A stretch of DNA of 45,592 bases from Victivallales bacterium (GTDB lineage: Bacteria; Verrucomicrobiota; Lentisphaeria; Oligosphaerales; Oligosphaeraceae): NCBI GenBank assembly GCA_017548425.1, contig JAFZAB010000060.1:1-45592 (forward strand). Direction: 5' to 3'. A program made the translations under genes and the position numbers. A model generated the notes under the pieces. That model did no database searches and had not been told where the DNA came from. It saw only the letters and a program-made list of their open reading frames with translations. Shown piece by piece: positions 7,270-15,318 of this stretch. Each line of letters opens with the position of its first letter. The first letter of the stretch is position 1.

Positions 7270-9759
7270 ATGAAACGAACCATCTGTTCCCTCCTTTCAC
7301 TGTGCGCTTGCCTTTCCGCAACCGCCGCCGATTTCGCGTTCAATTTCAACACCGAAAGCGACTTCAAGATCTGGCAGATCAGCTCTCAGAAGCTTGAACC
7401 GCTCACGCCCGCCAAAGACTACGCCATCTTCAGCCTCAACTGCCTGCGTTTCAAGACGCCCAAATGGGTAAAAGGCATGCCCGAATGGCCGTCCTGCCAA
7501 GCCAAGCCGCGCATTTCGGATTGGACGCCCTATGATCGCCTGCTTATCGACATCACGAATCCGAATCCGGAGGTGCAACGCCTCTCCCTCTTCATCTCCG
7601 ATTCGAAAATCCCCTTCCGCCAAGCATTAGGCGATGGTTTCAACATCGAAGGAAACGGCACCACACGCTGCGTCGTCGAGCTCTCCAAATTCCCCAAGAC
7701 TGTTGACCGCAAGGACATATCCATCATCCATCTCTTCACGCAACGCCCTGAAGCGGATATGGATATCTTCATCGCCGACATGATGCTTCTTAAAAAAGGC
7801 GAAAAACTTCCGGAAATTCCCACGGATTTTGTGAAGAAAATCGCCGCTTTCAACGGCCCTGCCCTCGTCGCCGCCAAAGAAGCCGCTGACAAGGTCATGA
7901 AAGATCTTAACACCCTCTGCGACATGCCCGAACTGAAGGACAAGCTCGCCGACGCCAAACGCACCATCCATCGCCGCCTCGGCAACTGTGAACGCAAGCT
8001 CGCCAAGGAAGATCTCACGATGGACGAATATGAAGACCTTCGCAAGACGTTGGCGGAAATGCCCGAAACCTTCAACCGCCTCCCGTCCATCCTGAAATTC
8101 CAGCGCGATTCCATTCTCGCAGGCTTCGACAACCCGCAGATGCTCGTCGGCACCGCCAGTTCCATGGTCAAAATCCTCCCGAAAGACATGCCGTTTGACG
8201 TGCAGGTCACCAAGACCGTTGATCTCTCGCTCGCCCGCAACGAATGGGAAAGCGTCCAGATCGCCGTCATGCCGCGTGGCAACAACGAATTGAAGAACGT
8301 GACGATTGAAGTCACGCCATTGAAAGACGCCAAAGGCCACAAGCTTGAAAAGGTCGATACGGACACAGTCGGCTATGTAAAGACCGTCAGACGGCCTCCT
8401 TATGCAGTTTCTTACGTCGGCTGGTGGCCGGATCCTATTCTCCGCGGCTGCGAAAACGTCAACATCAAGCCGCGTGACCTCCAGACCTTCTGGCTCCGCT
8501 TCCGCGCGGGAACCAAACAGGCCGCCGGCATCTATACGGGACAGGCCATCATTAAGGCCGAAGGCACCGAACCCGTGACGCTTGATCTCCAAATCAAAGT
8601 CCGCGACTTCAACGTCCCCGCCAACACCGCTCTTCCAACCGCTATCACCTTCGGATTCAACAACAAGCAGTGCTGCGTGAAAGAAGACTACGACACCATG
8701 AAGTTCAAATATTCCGACTTCCTGGCGGACTATCAGATCGACTACGACCACCTCTATCGCGGCGGTTCGCCCGATTTCGACATCATCCAGCGTCTTCACA
8801 AGCAGGGCCGCCTCACCGCCTTCAATCTCGGCAACGTCTTCAACGGCGGCGTCGATGAAAAAGGCTTCGAAGAGAAGATGAAACAGACAATCGACCGCCT
8901 CCGTCCCGCCTATGAAAAGGCGAAGGAACTCGGCCTGCTCGACTACGCCTACATCTACGGCTTCGACGAACGCGGCCAGGACCAGTTCCCGATTCTCGAA
9001 CGCTGCGCGCAAGCCCTCCGCAAAGCCTTCCCCGAAGTCCTGCTCATGACCACCAGTTATGACGCCACTTACGGCGCCAATTCCGTCGTCAAGACCATGG
9101 ACGCATGGTGCCCCCTCACGCCTGTCTATCAGCGCACTGTCGATAAGATTCCGGCCGCCCGCGCCGCTGGCAAATATGTCTGGTGGTACATCTGCTGCGG
9201 CCCGCACAATCCGTTCACTAACTGGTTCGTCGAATACGCCGCCATTGAATCCCGCCTCCTCATGGGTGCGCAGACGGCGAAATTCCGTCCCGACGGCTTC
9301 CTCTACTACCACACCTCCATCTGGAACAATAATAAAGGTATTGATTGCGCCGCAGGTCCTTACACCACGTGGAACCCCGTCTCCTGGACCGTTTACCATG
9401 GCGACGGCTCTCTCTTCCACTGCGACAGCGACGGCAATCCGCTTCCGTCCATCCGCCTCGAAAACTATCGTGACGGACAGGAAGACTACGCCTACTTCTG
9501 CATTCTGGAAGACGCCGTCAAGCAGGTCATGAACAAGCAGTTGATTTCGGCGGCGGAACGGAAATGGTTGAAAGAAGCGAAAGCCGCTCTTGTCGTGCCC
9601 GAAACACTCGTCAAAGGCATGGATGTCTATTCCCGCGACCCGCAGGAGCTCCGCAAGTGGCGCGACCACATCGCGGATCTCATCGAAGAATGCGGCTTCT
9701 CCGCCAGCATCAATCCATGGAAGGGCGTCTTCGGCGTTCGCGGCTGGAGACAGAAGTAA
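7270..9759 (+). CDS. Secreted DUF4091-type putative glycoside hydrolase
   Basis: The 829-residue product starts with a signal peptide (MKRTICSLLSLCACLSATAA). The N-terminal third (about 20-180) looks like a carbohydrate-binding beta-sandwich (FNFNTESDFKIWQ, WTPYDRLLIDITNPN). A helical spacer of roughly 100 residues follows, then a TIM-barrel-like region (TAFNLGNVFNGG, LLDYAYIYGFDERGQDQF). The C-terminus holds the DUF4091 block with GFLYYHTSIWNNNKG and PSIRLENYRDGQEDYAYF near residue 735. DUF4091 proteins resemble glycoside hydrolases, but their substrates are mostly unknown, so activity is inferred. The ATG has AAAGG six bases upstream. A long open frame on the opposite strand of this gene is a shadow produced by codon bias. 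It precedes the GH28-like gene on the same strand by about 60 bases. Confidence 0.88.
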   Translation: MKRTICSLLSLCACLSATAADFAFNFNTESDFKIWQISSQKLEPLTPAKDYAIFSLNCLRFKTPKWVKGMPEWPSCQAKPRISDWTPYDRLLIDITNPNPEVQRLSLFISDSKIPFRQALGDGFNIEGNGTTRCVVELSKFPKTVDRKDISIIHLFTQRPEADMDIFIADMMLLKKGEKLPEIPTDFVKKIAAFNGPALVAAKEAADKVMKDLNTLCDMPELKDKLADAKRTIHRRLGNCERKLAKEDLTMDEYEDLRKTLAEMPETFNRLPSILKFQRDSILAGFDNPQMLVGTASSMVKILPKDMPFDVQVTKTVDLSLARNEWESVQIAVMPRGNNELKNVTIEVTPLKDAKGHKLEKVDTDTVGYVKTVRRPPYAVSYVGWWPDPILRGCENVNIKPRDLQTFWLRFRAGTKQAAGIYTGQAIIKAEGTEPVTLDLQIKVRDFNVPANTALPTAITFGFNNKQCCVKEDYDTMKFKYSDFLADYQIDYDHLYRGGSPDFDIIQRLHKQGRLTAFNLGNVFNGGVDEKGFEEKMKQTIDRLRPAYEKAKELGLLDYAYIYGFDERGQDQFPILERCAQALRKAFPEVLLMTTSYDATYGANSVVKTMDAWCPLTPVYQRTVDKIPAARAAGKYVWWYICCGPHNPFTNWFVEYAAIESRLLMGAQTAKFRPDGFLYYHTSIWNNNKGIDCAAGPYTTWNPVSWTVYHGDGSLFHCDSDGNPLPSIRLENYRDGQEDYAYFCILEDAVKQVMNKQLISAAERKWLKEAKAALVVPETLVKGMDVYSRDPQELRKWRDHIADLIEECGFSASINPWKGVFGVRGWRQK

Positions 9760-9766
9760 GGCATAG

Positions 9767-9794
9767 CTAAAAGCTTAAAGCCGAAAGCTTAAAG
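9767..9794. repeat. Heptamer tandem repeat (4 units)
   Basis: Four imperfect 7-bp units follow each other directly after the stop of the DUF4091 gene: CTAAAAG, CTTAAAG, CCGAAAG, CTTAAAG. Similar 7-bp arrays occur at 15068-15102, 30391-30425 and 42892-42924. Confidence 0.8.
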
Positions 9795-9820
9795 CAATTT
9801 TAGGAAGCAAGGGGAAGCGC

Positions 9821-11113
9821 ATGATCAACGTCAGAGATTTCGGCGCCGTCGGCGACGGTATCACGAAAGACACGGCAGCCATTCAGAAAGCCATCGACGC
9901 AGGCGGCATCGTGCACTTCCCTCCAGGGACTTATCTCTCTGGAACCCTTTATCTTAAGAGCAACGGCGGATTGGAGCTGGAGCCTGGAGCGACGCTTCTG
10001 GCCAGCCCTGATCCGCAGGATTACAACGCGGCGGATTTCTGCCCGCAGAATTGGTTCTCCATCAACGAAATCGCCAGCGGTGGCCATTTCATCGTCTGTC
10101 TCGAACAGCACGATGTCGTCATCCGTGGCGGCGGCACCATCGACGGCAATTATCCCGCCTTTCTCAATGAACTAGAACCCAACGGTTTGTGGTACAAACG
10201 CACATGGCGTCCCTCCCAGATGGTCTATTTCTGCGAATCGCAGAACATCTGGATCGACAACGTCAATCTGCGTAACTCTCCTTACTGGACGTGCTTCCTC
10301 CACGGTTGCGACTACGCAACCATCAGCAATGTCCATATCCACGGCGATGTCCACGTTCCCAATCAAGACGGCATCGACATCGACTGCTGCCGCTTCGTCA
10401 CCGTAACCAATTGCGTCATTGACTCCTCCGATGATTGCATCACGTTGCGTGGCGACGACAAGCGCCTCTCTTCACGGAAGCCCTGCGAGATGGTCGCCGT
10501 TTCGAACTGCGTTCTCAAAAGCGGTTACGCCAATGCGTTACGTATCGGCGTCGGCGACGGCGTTGTGCGCAATTGCACATTCTCCAACATCGTCATCACG
10601 GAAACACGCACTGCCGTCTGTGTCATTTCTAAATACAGCGCAGCCGGCAAAAACAAAGGCGTTGATATTTCTGACGTCTCCTTCGCAAATCTCCAGTTGG
10701 ACGTCGAACGCTTCTTGAATCTGAAGTTGGATAACGCGGATAATTTTGAATTTCCAAGCCCTGCTTCCATCAGCCGAATCCATTTTTCACAGATTCGCGG
10801 CAAGGCGACACTAACGTCCTACATCCATGGCAATAATGTCGGAACCATTTCAGATATCGACTTTTCCGACATTGATCTAGCCTATGGTGGCTGTGGTCCA
10901 TGCCCGGACCGAAACGCCAAAGGCTGGTGGGGCCGTTCCTCTACGGACGCCGCTTTCGAAGTCCGTTACAGCCAATCCATCGACTTTGACAAAACCAGAA
11001 TCCATTGGTTGAACGACAATCCCGCCTGGACGACAGATTTCGACATCATCGCCTCTCAGGACATCGTCGTCAACGACAACTGCCGCCCCGCCAAAGGCAT
11101 CCGCAGACGGTGA
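9821..11113 (+). CDS. GH28-like polygalacturonase family protein, no signal peptide
   Basis: The 430-residue protein starts MINVRDFGAVGDGITKDTAA, the classic opening of pectate-lyase-3/GH28 beta-helix enzymes that cut galacturonan. GH28 motifs can be followed: N181-Q-D183 with GIDID after it, and the acid pair D204-D205 in SSDDCITLRG. At the GHG position the sequence reads SGYAN, so the usual active-site His is not visible, and no clear RIK is seen. It may therefore act on an unusual substrate or be poorly active. No signal peptide is present, implying a cytoplasmic place acting on imported oligosaccharides. AGGGGAA lies close upstream of the ATG. It follows the DUF4091 gene in the same direction and could be cotranscribed. 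Confidence 0.85.
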   Translation: MINVRDFGAVGDGITKDTAAIQKAIDAGGIVHFPPGTYLSGTLYLKSNGGLELEPGATLLASPDPQDYNAADFCPQNWFSINEIASGGHFIVCLEQHDVVIRGGGTIDGNYPAFLNELEPNGLWYKRTWRPSQMVYFCESQNIWIDNVNLRNSPYWTCFLHGCDYATISNVHIHGDVHVPNQDGIDIDCCRFVTVTNCVIDSSDDCITLRGDDKRLSSRKPCEMVAVSNCVLKSGYANALRIGVGDGVVRNCTFSNIVITETRTAVCVISKYSAAGKNKGVDISDVSFANLQLDVERFLNLKLDNADNFEFPSPASISRIHFSQIRGKATLTSYIHGNNVGTISDIDFSDIDLAYGGCGPCPDRNAKGWWGRSSTDAAFEVRYSQSIDFDKTRIHWLNDNPAWTTDFDIIASQDIVVNDNCRPAKGIRRR

Positions 11114-11330
11114 GGCAAATCCGTATGTTGCCACGATTCGTTCTTTTTTATTTCCTCATGAAAAGAACGGATAAAAAGTATGTTTCCACACACCAAACCT
11201 TATTTCTACTTTTTATACTGAATCAAATATTTGAAGAGTTTCAATAGACACTTTCAATAATATCTACAAATATATCCTATCTGTGATACGTTTTACATAA
11301 AAACATACGATGATATATAGAAGGATGTAC

Positions 11331-12362
11331 ATGAAAAACTCTGATGAATATAATAATTCACAAGGCGAAATCATCATCTATCAAAATAACGACGGCAGTA
11401 CAAAAATTGACGTCCGCTTTGTCGATGAGACGGTGTGGCTAACACAGCAGCAACTTGTTGAACTATATCAAAGCAGTAAAGCGAACATCAGTGAACACAT
11501 AAAACATATTTTCGAAGAGCATGAGCTTGAAGAGCTGGCAGTTGTTCGGAAATTCCGAACAACTGCCACAGATGGAAAAAGCTATTTTGTCACGCATTAC
11601 AACCTTGATATGATCATTTCATTGGGTTATCGTGTCAAGTCATTGATAGCTACGCAGTTCAGACGCTGGGCAACGGAACGGCTAAGGGAATACATCATTA
11701 AGGGCTTCACCATGGACGATGAACGCCTCAAAGGAAATGGCGGCGGAGCCTATTGGAAGGAGCTTCTGGACCGCATCCGTGACATCCGTTCATCAGAAAA
11801 AGTACTATACCGCCAAGTTCTTGATTTATACGCCACTAGCGTTGATTACGACCCGACAAGCGAAGAATCTGTCACCTTTTTCAAGATAGTACAGAACAAA
11901 CTGCACTACGCAGCACATGGCCATACAGCAGCGGAAGTTATCTATGAACGGGCTGATGCGGCAAAGCCATTCATGGGCCTGAAGACATTTTCAGGGGAAC
12001 TACCGGCGTTGAAAGATATCGGCATTGCCAAGAATTATCTGGAAGAAGACGAACTCAAAGTACTGAACAATTTGGTATCTGGCTATTTCGACTTGGCGGA
12101 AATCAATGCGATAGAGCATCGCCCGATGTACATGAGCGACTATGTGCGGCAATTGGATGCCGTGCTTTCATCTGGTGGCAGAAAACTGCTTGCAGATGCA
12201 GGAAAGGTGAGCCATAGGCAGGCCATTGAGAAAGCGACTGATGAATATCGCAAATATCATGCCCAGACGCTTTCACCAGTAGAAAAAGCATACCTTGAGA
12301 CAATCAAGACTGTCGGCAAGACCGCCAAGAAAAAATTGCGGGATTCTCAAAAGAAAGAATAA
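11331..12362 (+). CDS. RhuM-family (virulence RhuM) DNA-binding-like protein
   Basis: The 343-residue product matches the RhuM family, an accessory-genome family named after a Salmonella pathogenicity-island gene. Recognisable parts are VRFVDETVWLTQQQLVELYQ then SSKANISEHIKHIFEEHEL (a helix-turn-helix-like segment, about residues 25-65), HYNLDMIISLGYRVKS near 95, and FRRWATERLREYIIKGF near 115. A C-terminal region near 180-260 carries FFKIVQNKLHYAAHGHTAAE and ERADAAKPFMGL. The biochemical role of the family is not established. The start at 11331 has AGAAGG exactly six bases upstream; an ATG 21 bases earlier lacks one. The gene and its upstream 200 bases are AT-richer than the neighbours, suggesting acquisition. 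A perfect 33-bp inverted repeat lies inside the coding sequence at 11536-11568. Confidence 0.88.
   Translation: MKNSDEYNNSQGEIIIYQNNDGSTKIDVRFVDETVWLTQQQLVELYQSSKANISEHIKHIFEEHELEELAVVRKFRTTATDGKSYFVTHYNLDMIISLGYRVKSLIATQFRRWATERLREYIIKGFTMDDERLKGNGGGAYWKELLDRIRDIRSSEKVLYRQVLDLYATSVDYDPTSEESVTFFKIVQNKLHYAAHGHTAAEVIYERADAAKPFMGLKTFSGELPALKDIGIAKNYLEEDELKVLNNLVSGYFDLAEINAIEHRPMYMSDYVRQLDAVLSSGGRKLLADAGKVSHRQAIEKATDEYRKYHAQTLSPVEKAYLETIKTVGKTAKKKLRDSQKKE
11536..11568. repeat. Perfect inverted repeat inside the RhuM coding sequence
   Basis: Arms of 16 bases (TGGCAGTTGTTCGGAA and its exact complement) flank a single central base at 11552. The repeat is in frame and encodes the segment AVVRKFRTTA just after the helix-turn-helix-like region. 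A similar arrangement exists in the ORF6N gene at 42013-42089. Confidence 0.95.
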
Positions 12363-12370
12363 GCACAAGA

Positions 12371-14125
12371 TTAATTACTGACTTCAAACGCAAACAGTCT
12401 GCATGACGGCGCACCCCATGTCTCTGTCGGAACGATGCGGACGGCGCAACCGTCGCAATCCAGCGGAATCATCACAAGGCGTTGGTGATTCGTAGAAGTC
12501 TCCCAAGCCGTTTTCCACAAACCATTTGCGTCTTTTACTTCCAGACGGAATGATTTCACCAGCGTCGGCGGGACGGGACGGTCCGGCTGGTTCAATGGAT
12601 AATTCGACAGCAAGTTGCGCTCTTCGTAAGTCGCGCAGTCGCCCTGCCCCTTGCGGTTCAAATCGCTGTCGAAAATCAGTCGTGCGCGTTTCAGCGACAC
12701 CATCCGTCCGAAATCGTATTCCGCCCAACCATTCGGCTGGCATGACCAAACGTTTTCATGACCGTCCAGCGGACGGTCGATTCCGTTGCGCAGCACTTCT
12801 GGCTCTCCTTCGGAAGCCTTCAAAACAGCCTTGCGCGACAATTCCGCAATCGGTCGCACATGCCACGGCAGATAGCAGTCGTCATCCATGAGCGTATTCT
12901 GAAGTTCTTGAATATGAGACTCATAGACACCACGAGGCATCAAACCGTTGGCGGCGGCGATGGCCGCCGCGATGCCGACCGCCTGGCCAACCGTCGCGCA
13001 AGTCGCCATGACACGCGTCGAACTCAACGCCGCATGCGTCACGGAAATGTTCCGCCCTGCGAAGAAAAGATTCTCTATATTTCGTGAATAGAGGCTTCTA
13101 TAAGGTATGCCGTACGGCGACGGCGCAGGATAATTCGTGTTCGGACGGCCTGTGCCGTTCATGCCCGCGGGATCATGATCGTCAAGCGGCCAGCCGCCAT
13201 AGGCGACCATGTCATCGAAACGCCCTTCCGCTTTGATTTCCTGCTGCGTCAGAATGTGGTCGCCCAAATAGCGGCGCGACTCACGTTTGCCCGGAAGGAA
13301 GCCAACCCAATCCAAAATCCAGTTGTCGGCCTTGTGATCGCCATGATTTTTGATATGGTCCCACACGCCGAAGGCGACGGCCAGCAAGCGGTCGCGCACT
13401 GTTTCCGTATCGCGAATGGAATCATCTTCGCCGCCCAATTCGATCCACCAGAAGTTGCCCAAGCCGCGATAGCCGTGGCCGCGATTCGGCATGTCGCTGT
13501 CCGTCAGATATTTATTCGCCCATATCGGCGGAATGAATTTCTTTGGAGAATCCGTCTCGCGGGCCTGAATCAAACAACTCATGCCCATCGTTTTCAAATC
13601 CTCTTCATCCGGCCCGAAATCCTCTCCGAATTCGTTGCGGGCCTCACGTCCGATACGGAAATCCGCTCCCGACAACGGCGCAAGAATCGAATCACCCGAA
13701 CAATCCGCAAATAGTTTCGCCTTAACGACATGCCATGTTTGTGTCGTTGTCTGCCAACCTTTCACCGACGTAATCCGCCCGCCGTCCATCGTCAAATCAT
13801 TCACGGAACAGTTCAAAATCAACTCCAGATTCGGCTGGAAACGGACGGATTCATAAGTGATGCTGTCCCATATCGACCAACTTAGCTGTGGATTGCGATA
13901 ATTGTTCTCCAGTTTCAGCTCCTCCACGAAGCCTGTCTCATGGACGTCGTTCTTCGCTCCCGAAATCCACATCCTGCATTCGCTCGACGCATTGCCGCCA
14001 AGCACGGGCCTGTCCTGTATCAAAACGGTTTTCGCCCCATGACGCGCCGCCGCCACGGCTGCCGCCATGCCCGCCAGACCGCCGCCGACTACGCAGAATT
14101 CCGCCTGATGGTTGATTTCTTCCAT
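12371..14125 (-). CDS. FAD-dependent oxidoreductase with C-terminal beta-sandwich-like domain
   Basis: The 584-residue protein opens with a Rossmann FAD-binding motif, VVGGGLAGMAAAVAAARHG (GxGxxG, residues about 13-31), followed by VLIQDRPVLGGNASSE, which is typical of the FAD_oxidored family. Further features are LFADCSGDSILAPLSGADFR near residue 155 and NLFFAGRNISVTHAALSSTRVMATCATVGQAVG near 350, the second FAD contact. The last 130 residues (from about WSCQPNGWAEYDF) form a separate domain resembling a discoidin/F5-8-like sandwich; its ligand is unknown. Members of this family sit in polysaccharide-use loci of Planctomycetes and Lentisphaerae, but their substrate is generally undefined. 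No signal peptide. AAGGATG lies just upstream of the ATG. It is divergent from hisF and faces the RhuM gene with 8 bases between stops. Confidence 0.9.
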   Translation of the reverse strand: MEEINHQAEFCVVGGGLAGMAAAVAAARHGAKTVLIQDRPVLGGNASSECRMWISGAKNDVHETGFVEELKLENNYRNPQLSWSIWDSITYESVRFQPNLELILNCSVNDLTMDGGRITSVKGWQTTTQTWHVVKAKLFADCSGDSILAPLSGADFRIGREARNEFGEDFGPDEEDLKTMGMSCLIQARETDSPKKFIPPIWANKYLTDSDMPNRGHGYRGLGNFWWIELGGEDDSIRDTETVRDRLLAVAFGVWDHIKNHGDHKADNWILDWVGFLPGKRESRRYLGDHILTQQEIKAEGRFDDMVAYGGWPLDDHDPAGMNGTGRPNTNYPAPSPYGIPYRSLYSRNIENLFFAGRNISVTHAALSSTRVMATCATVGQAVGIAAAIAAANGLMPRGVYESHIQELQNTLMDDDCYLPWHVRPIAELSRKAVLKASEGEPEVLRNGIDRPLDGHENVWSCQPNGWAEYDFGRMVSLKRARLIFDSDLNRKGQGDCATYEERNLLSNYPLNQPDRPVPPTLVKSFRLEVKDANGLWKTAWETSTNHQRLVMIPLDCDGCAVRIVPTETWGAPSCRLFAFEVSN

Positions 14126-14161
14126 ATATCATCCTTTTTTATGTCTTGCTCATTCCATACC

Positions 14162-14190
14162 ATTATAATATCGTTCCTGTTTTTTGAAAA
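14162..14190 (-). promoter_or_regulatory. Candidate sigma-70-type promoter for the FAD oxidoreductase gene
   Basis: On the minus strand TTTTCA (14185-14190) and TATAAT (14162-14167) are separated by 17 bases. The expected start point leaves a leader of about 30 bases before the gene at 14125. Confidence 0.4.
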
Positions 14191-14267
14191 TGATTTCGGA
14201 AGATTTATAGTAATTCGTTTTTTCCAAAAACATTTTCCTGTTCACCATTTATCAAAAAGGACTTTTC

Positions 14268-15029
14268 ATGAGCAATCCAGTCTCCATCATGCCTTGCCTC
14301 GACATGCAAAACGGCCGCGTTGTCAAAGGCGTTCATTTCGTTGATATTGCGGACGCGGGCGATCCCGTTGAATGCGCACGCGCGTATTGCGCCGCAGGAG
14401 CCGACGAACTCGCGCTTCTCGATATCTGCGCAACCGTCGAAAACCGCGGTACCCTGCTGGACGTCGTCAAACGGACGGCCGCCGCTTGCTCCGTCCCGTT
14501 CACCGTCGGCGGCGGCATCAAAGACGTCAAGTCCGCGGCGGAAGTTCTCAACGCGGGCGCCAATCGCGTCTCCGTCAGCTCCGCTGCCTTCCGCAAGCCA
14601 GAAATCATCCCTGAAATCATTAAAGAGTTCGGCATCAACGCGTTAACCGTTGCCATCGACGTCGATGTCAATCCCAAACTGCCGTCTGGCTACGAAGTCT
14701 ATATCGATGGCGGCCGTACCGCCACGGGCGCTGACGCCATTGAATGGGCCAAGAAAGTCGATGGCTATGGCGTCAACGTCATCCTGCCGACCTCCAAGGC
14801 TGGTGATGGCGCGAAGACCGGTTATGACCTGCCCGTCATCAAAGCGATGGCGGACGCCTGCAAGGCCACCATCGTCGCCTCCGGCGGCGCAGGCAAGTTG
14901 GAGCATTTCCTTGATGCCGTCAAGGCCGGCGCGACCGTCCTGCTCGCCGCCTCCGTCTTCCATTTCCATATGATCGACATCGGCGAACTGAAGGCCTATC
15001 TGAAGGCGAACGGCGTAACCGTAAAGTGA
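14268..15029 (+). CDS. hisF: Imidazole glycerol phosphate synthase subunit HisF
   Basis: HisF is the cyclase subunit that, with glutaminase HisH, converts PRFAR and ammonia to imidazole-glycerol phosphate and AICAR in histidine synthesis. The 253-residue TIM barrel has the two catalytic Asp residues at D12 (MPCLDMQNGRVVKG) and D131 (LTVAIDVDV). It also has the phosphate-binding VGGGIKDV near 80, VSVSSAAFRKP near 102, GYEVYIDGGRTATG near 141, and VASGGAGKLEHF near 205. The loop usually read as TSxDRDG is TSKAGDG here. The length is normal for the family. AAAAGGA lies six bases upstream of the ATG. No hisH or other his gene is in the window, so the pathway genes are dispersed. A long hairpin follows the gene. 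Confidence 0.95.
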   Translation: MSNPVSIMPCLDMQNGRVVKGVHFVDIADAGDPVECARAYCAAGADELALLDICATVENRGTLLDVVKRTAAACSVPFTVGGGIKDVKSAAEVLNAGANRVSVSSAAFRKPEIIPEIIKEFGINALTVAIDVDVNPKLPSGYEVYIDGGRTATGADAIEWAKKVDGYGVNVILPTSKAGDGAKTGYDLPVIKAMADACKATIVASGGAGKLEHFLDAVKAGATVLLAASVFHFHMIDIGELKAYLKANGVTVK

Positions 15030-15030
15030 A

Positions 15031-15060
15031 TCTAGGCTTCCAGATTTCTAGGCTTCTAGC
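15031..15060. repeat. Degenerate 9-bp-type repeat after hisF
   Basis: Two copies of TCTAGGCTT, followed by CCAGATT and CTAGC respectively, lie just after the hisF stop. The motif resembles the TCTAGAACT-type units at 37822-37891. Confidence 0.5.
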
Positions 15061-15067
15061 TAATCGC

Positions 15068-15102
15068 TTTAAGCCATAAGCCTTTAGCCTTTAGCCATAA
15101 GC
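15068..15102. repeat. Heptamer tandem repeat (5 units)
   Basis: Five adjoining 7-bp units end in AAGC or TAGC: TTTAAGC, CATAAGC, CTTTAGC, CTTTAGC, CATAAGC. The array lies between hisF and the terminator hairpin and belongs to the same family as the arrays at 9767, 30391 and 42892. Confidence 0.85.
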
Positions 15103-15142
15103 AAACAAGCCTCCAACTGGAAAACCAGTTGGAGGCTTGTTT
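15103..15142. terminator. Bidirectional terminator hairpin between hisF and tRNA-Lys
   Basis: An 18-bp perfect stem (AAACAAGCCTCCAACTGG at 15103-15120 with its complement at 15125-15142) closes an AAAA loop. The stem base is A-rich on one side and T-rich on the other, so it can end transcription of hisF on the plus strand and of the tRNA on the minus strand. Confidence 0.85.
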
Positions 15143-15145
15143 ATA

Positions 15146-15221
15146 TGGTGCCCTCGCGCGGACTCGAACCGCGGACCAATTGATTAAGAGTCAACTGCTC
15201 TACCGACTGAGCTACGAGGGC
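15146..15221 (-). tRNA. tRNA-Lys(CTT)
   Basis: Read on the minus strand, the 76-base gene has acceptor GCCCTCG pairing with CGAGGGC, then discriminator A and an encoded CCA. The D arm contains TAGCTCAGTCGGTAGAGCA. The anticodon stem-loop has loop CTCTTAA, giving anticodon CTT for lysine. The T arm contains GGTTCGAGTCC. All parts are canonical. There is no integrase or attachment-site duplication next to it. The terminator at 15103-15142 lies directly downstream. Confidence 0.97.
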
Positions 15222-15251
15222 ACTATGTTTTCAAAAAACGCCTAATAAAAT

Positions 15252-15286
15252 AGCCCGGAATTGACTTTTGTCAAGGATTCCGGGCT
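15252..15286 (-). terminator. Terminator of the aldolase gene
   Basis: AGCCCGGAAT at 15252-15261 pairs with its complement at 15277-15286. On the minus strand the hairpin is followed by ATTTTATT. It lies 33 bases after the stop of the aldolase gene. An inner TTGAC/GTCAA pair extends the stem. Confidence 0.8.
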
Positions 15287-15318
15287 GATTTTTCGTCGTT
15301 TACGACGCGATTGCGAAA

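Noticed and set aside
7627..9669. A 680-codon open frame antisense to the DUF4091 gene
   Set aside because: It results from the codon bias of the real gene on the other strand; no domain, signal or ribosome-binding site fits. The same holds for long antisense frames at 15334-16377, 23967-24914, 24950-26056 and 31940-33169.
15146..15221. tRNA-Lys as an integration site of a mobile element
   Set aside because: No duplicated tRNA 3' end or integrase gene is seen nearby.
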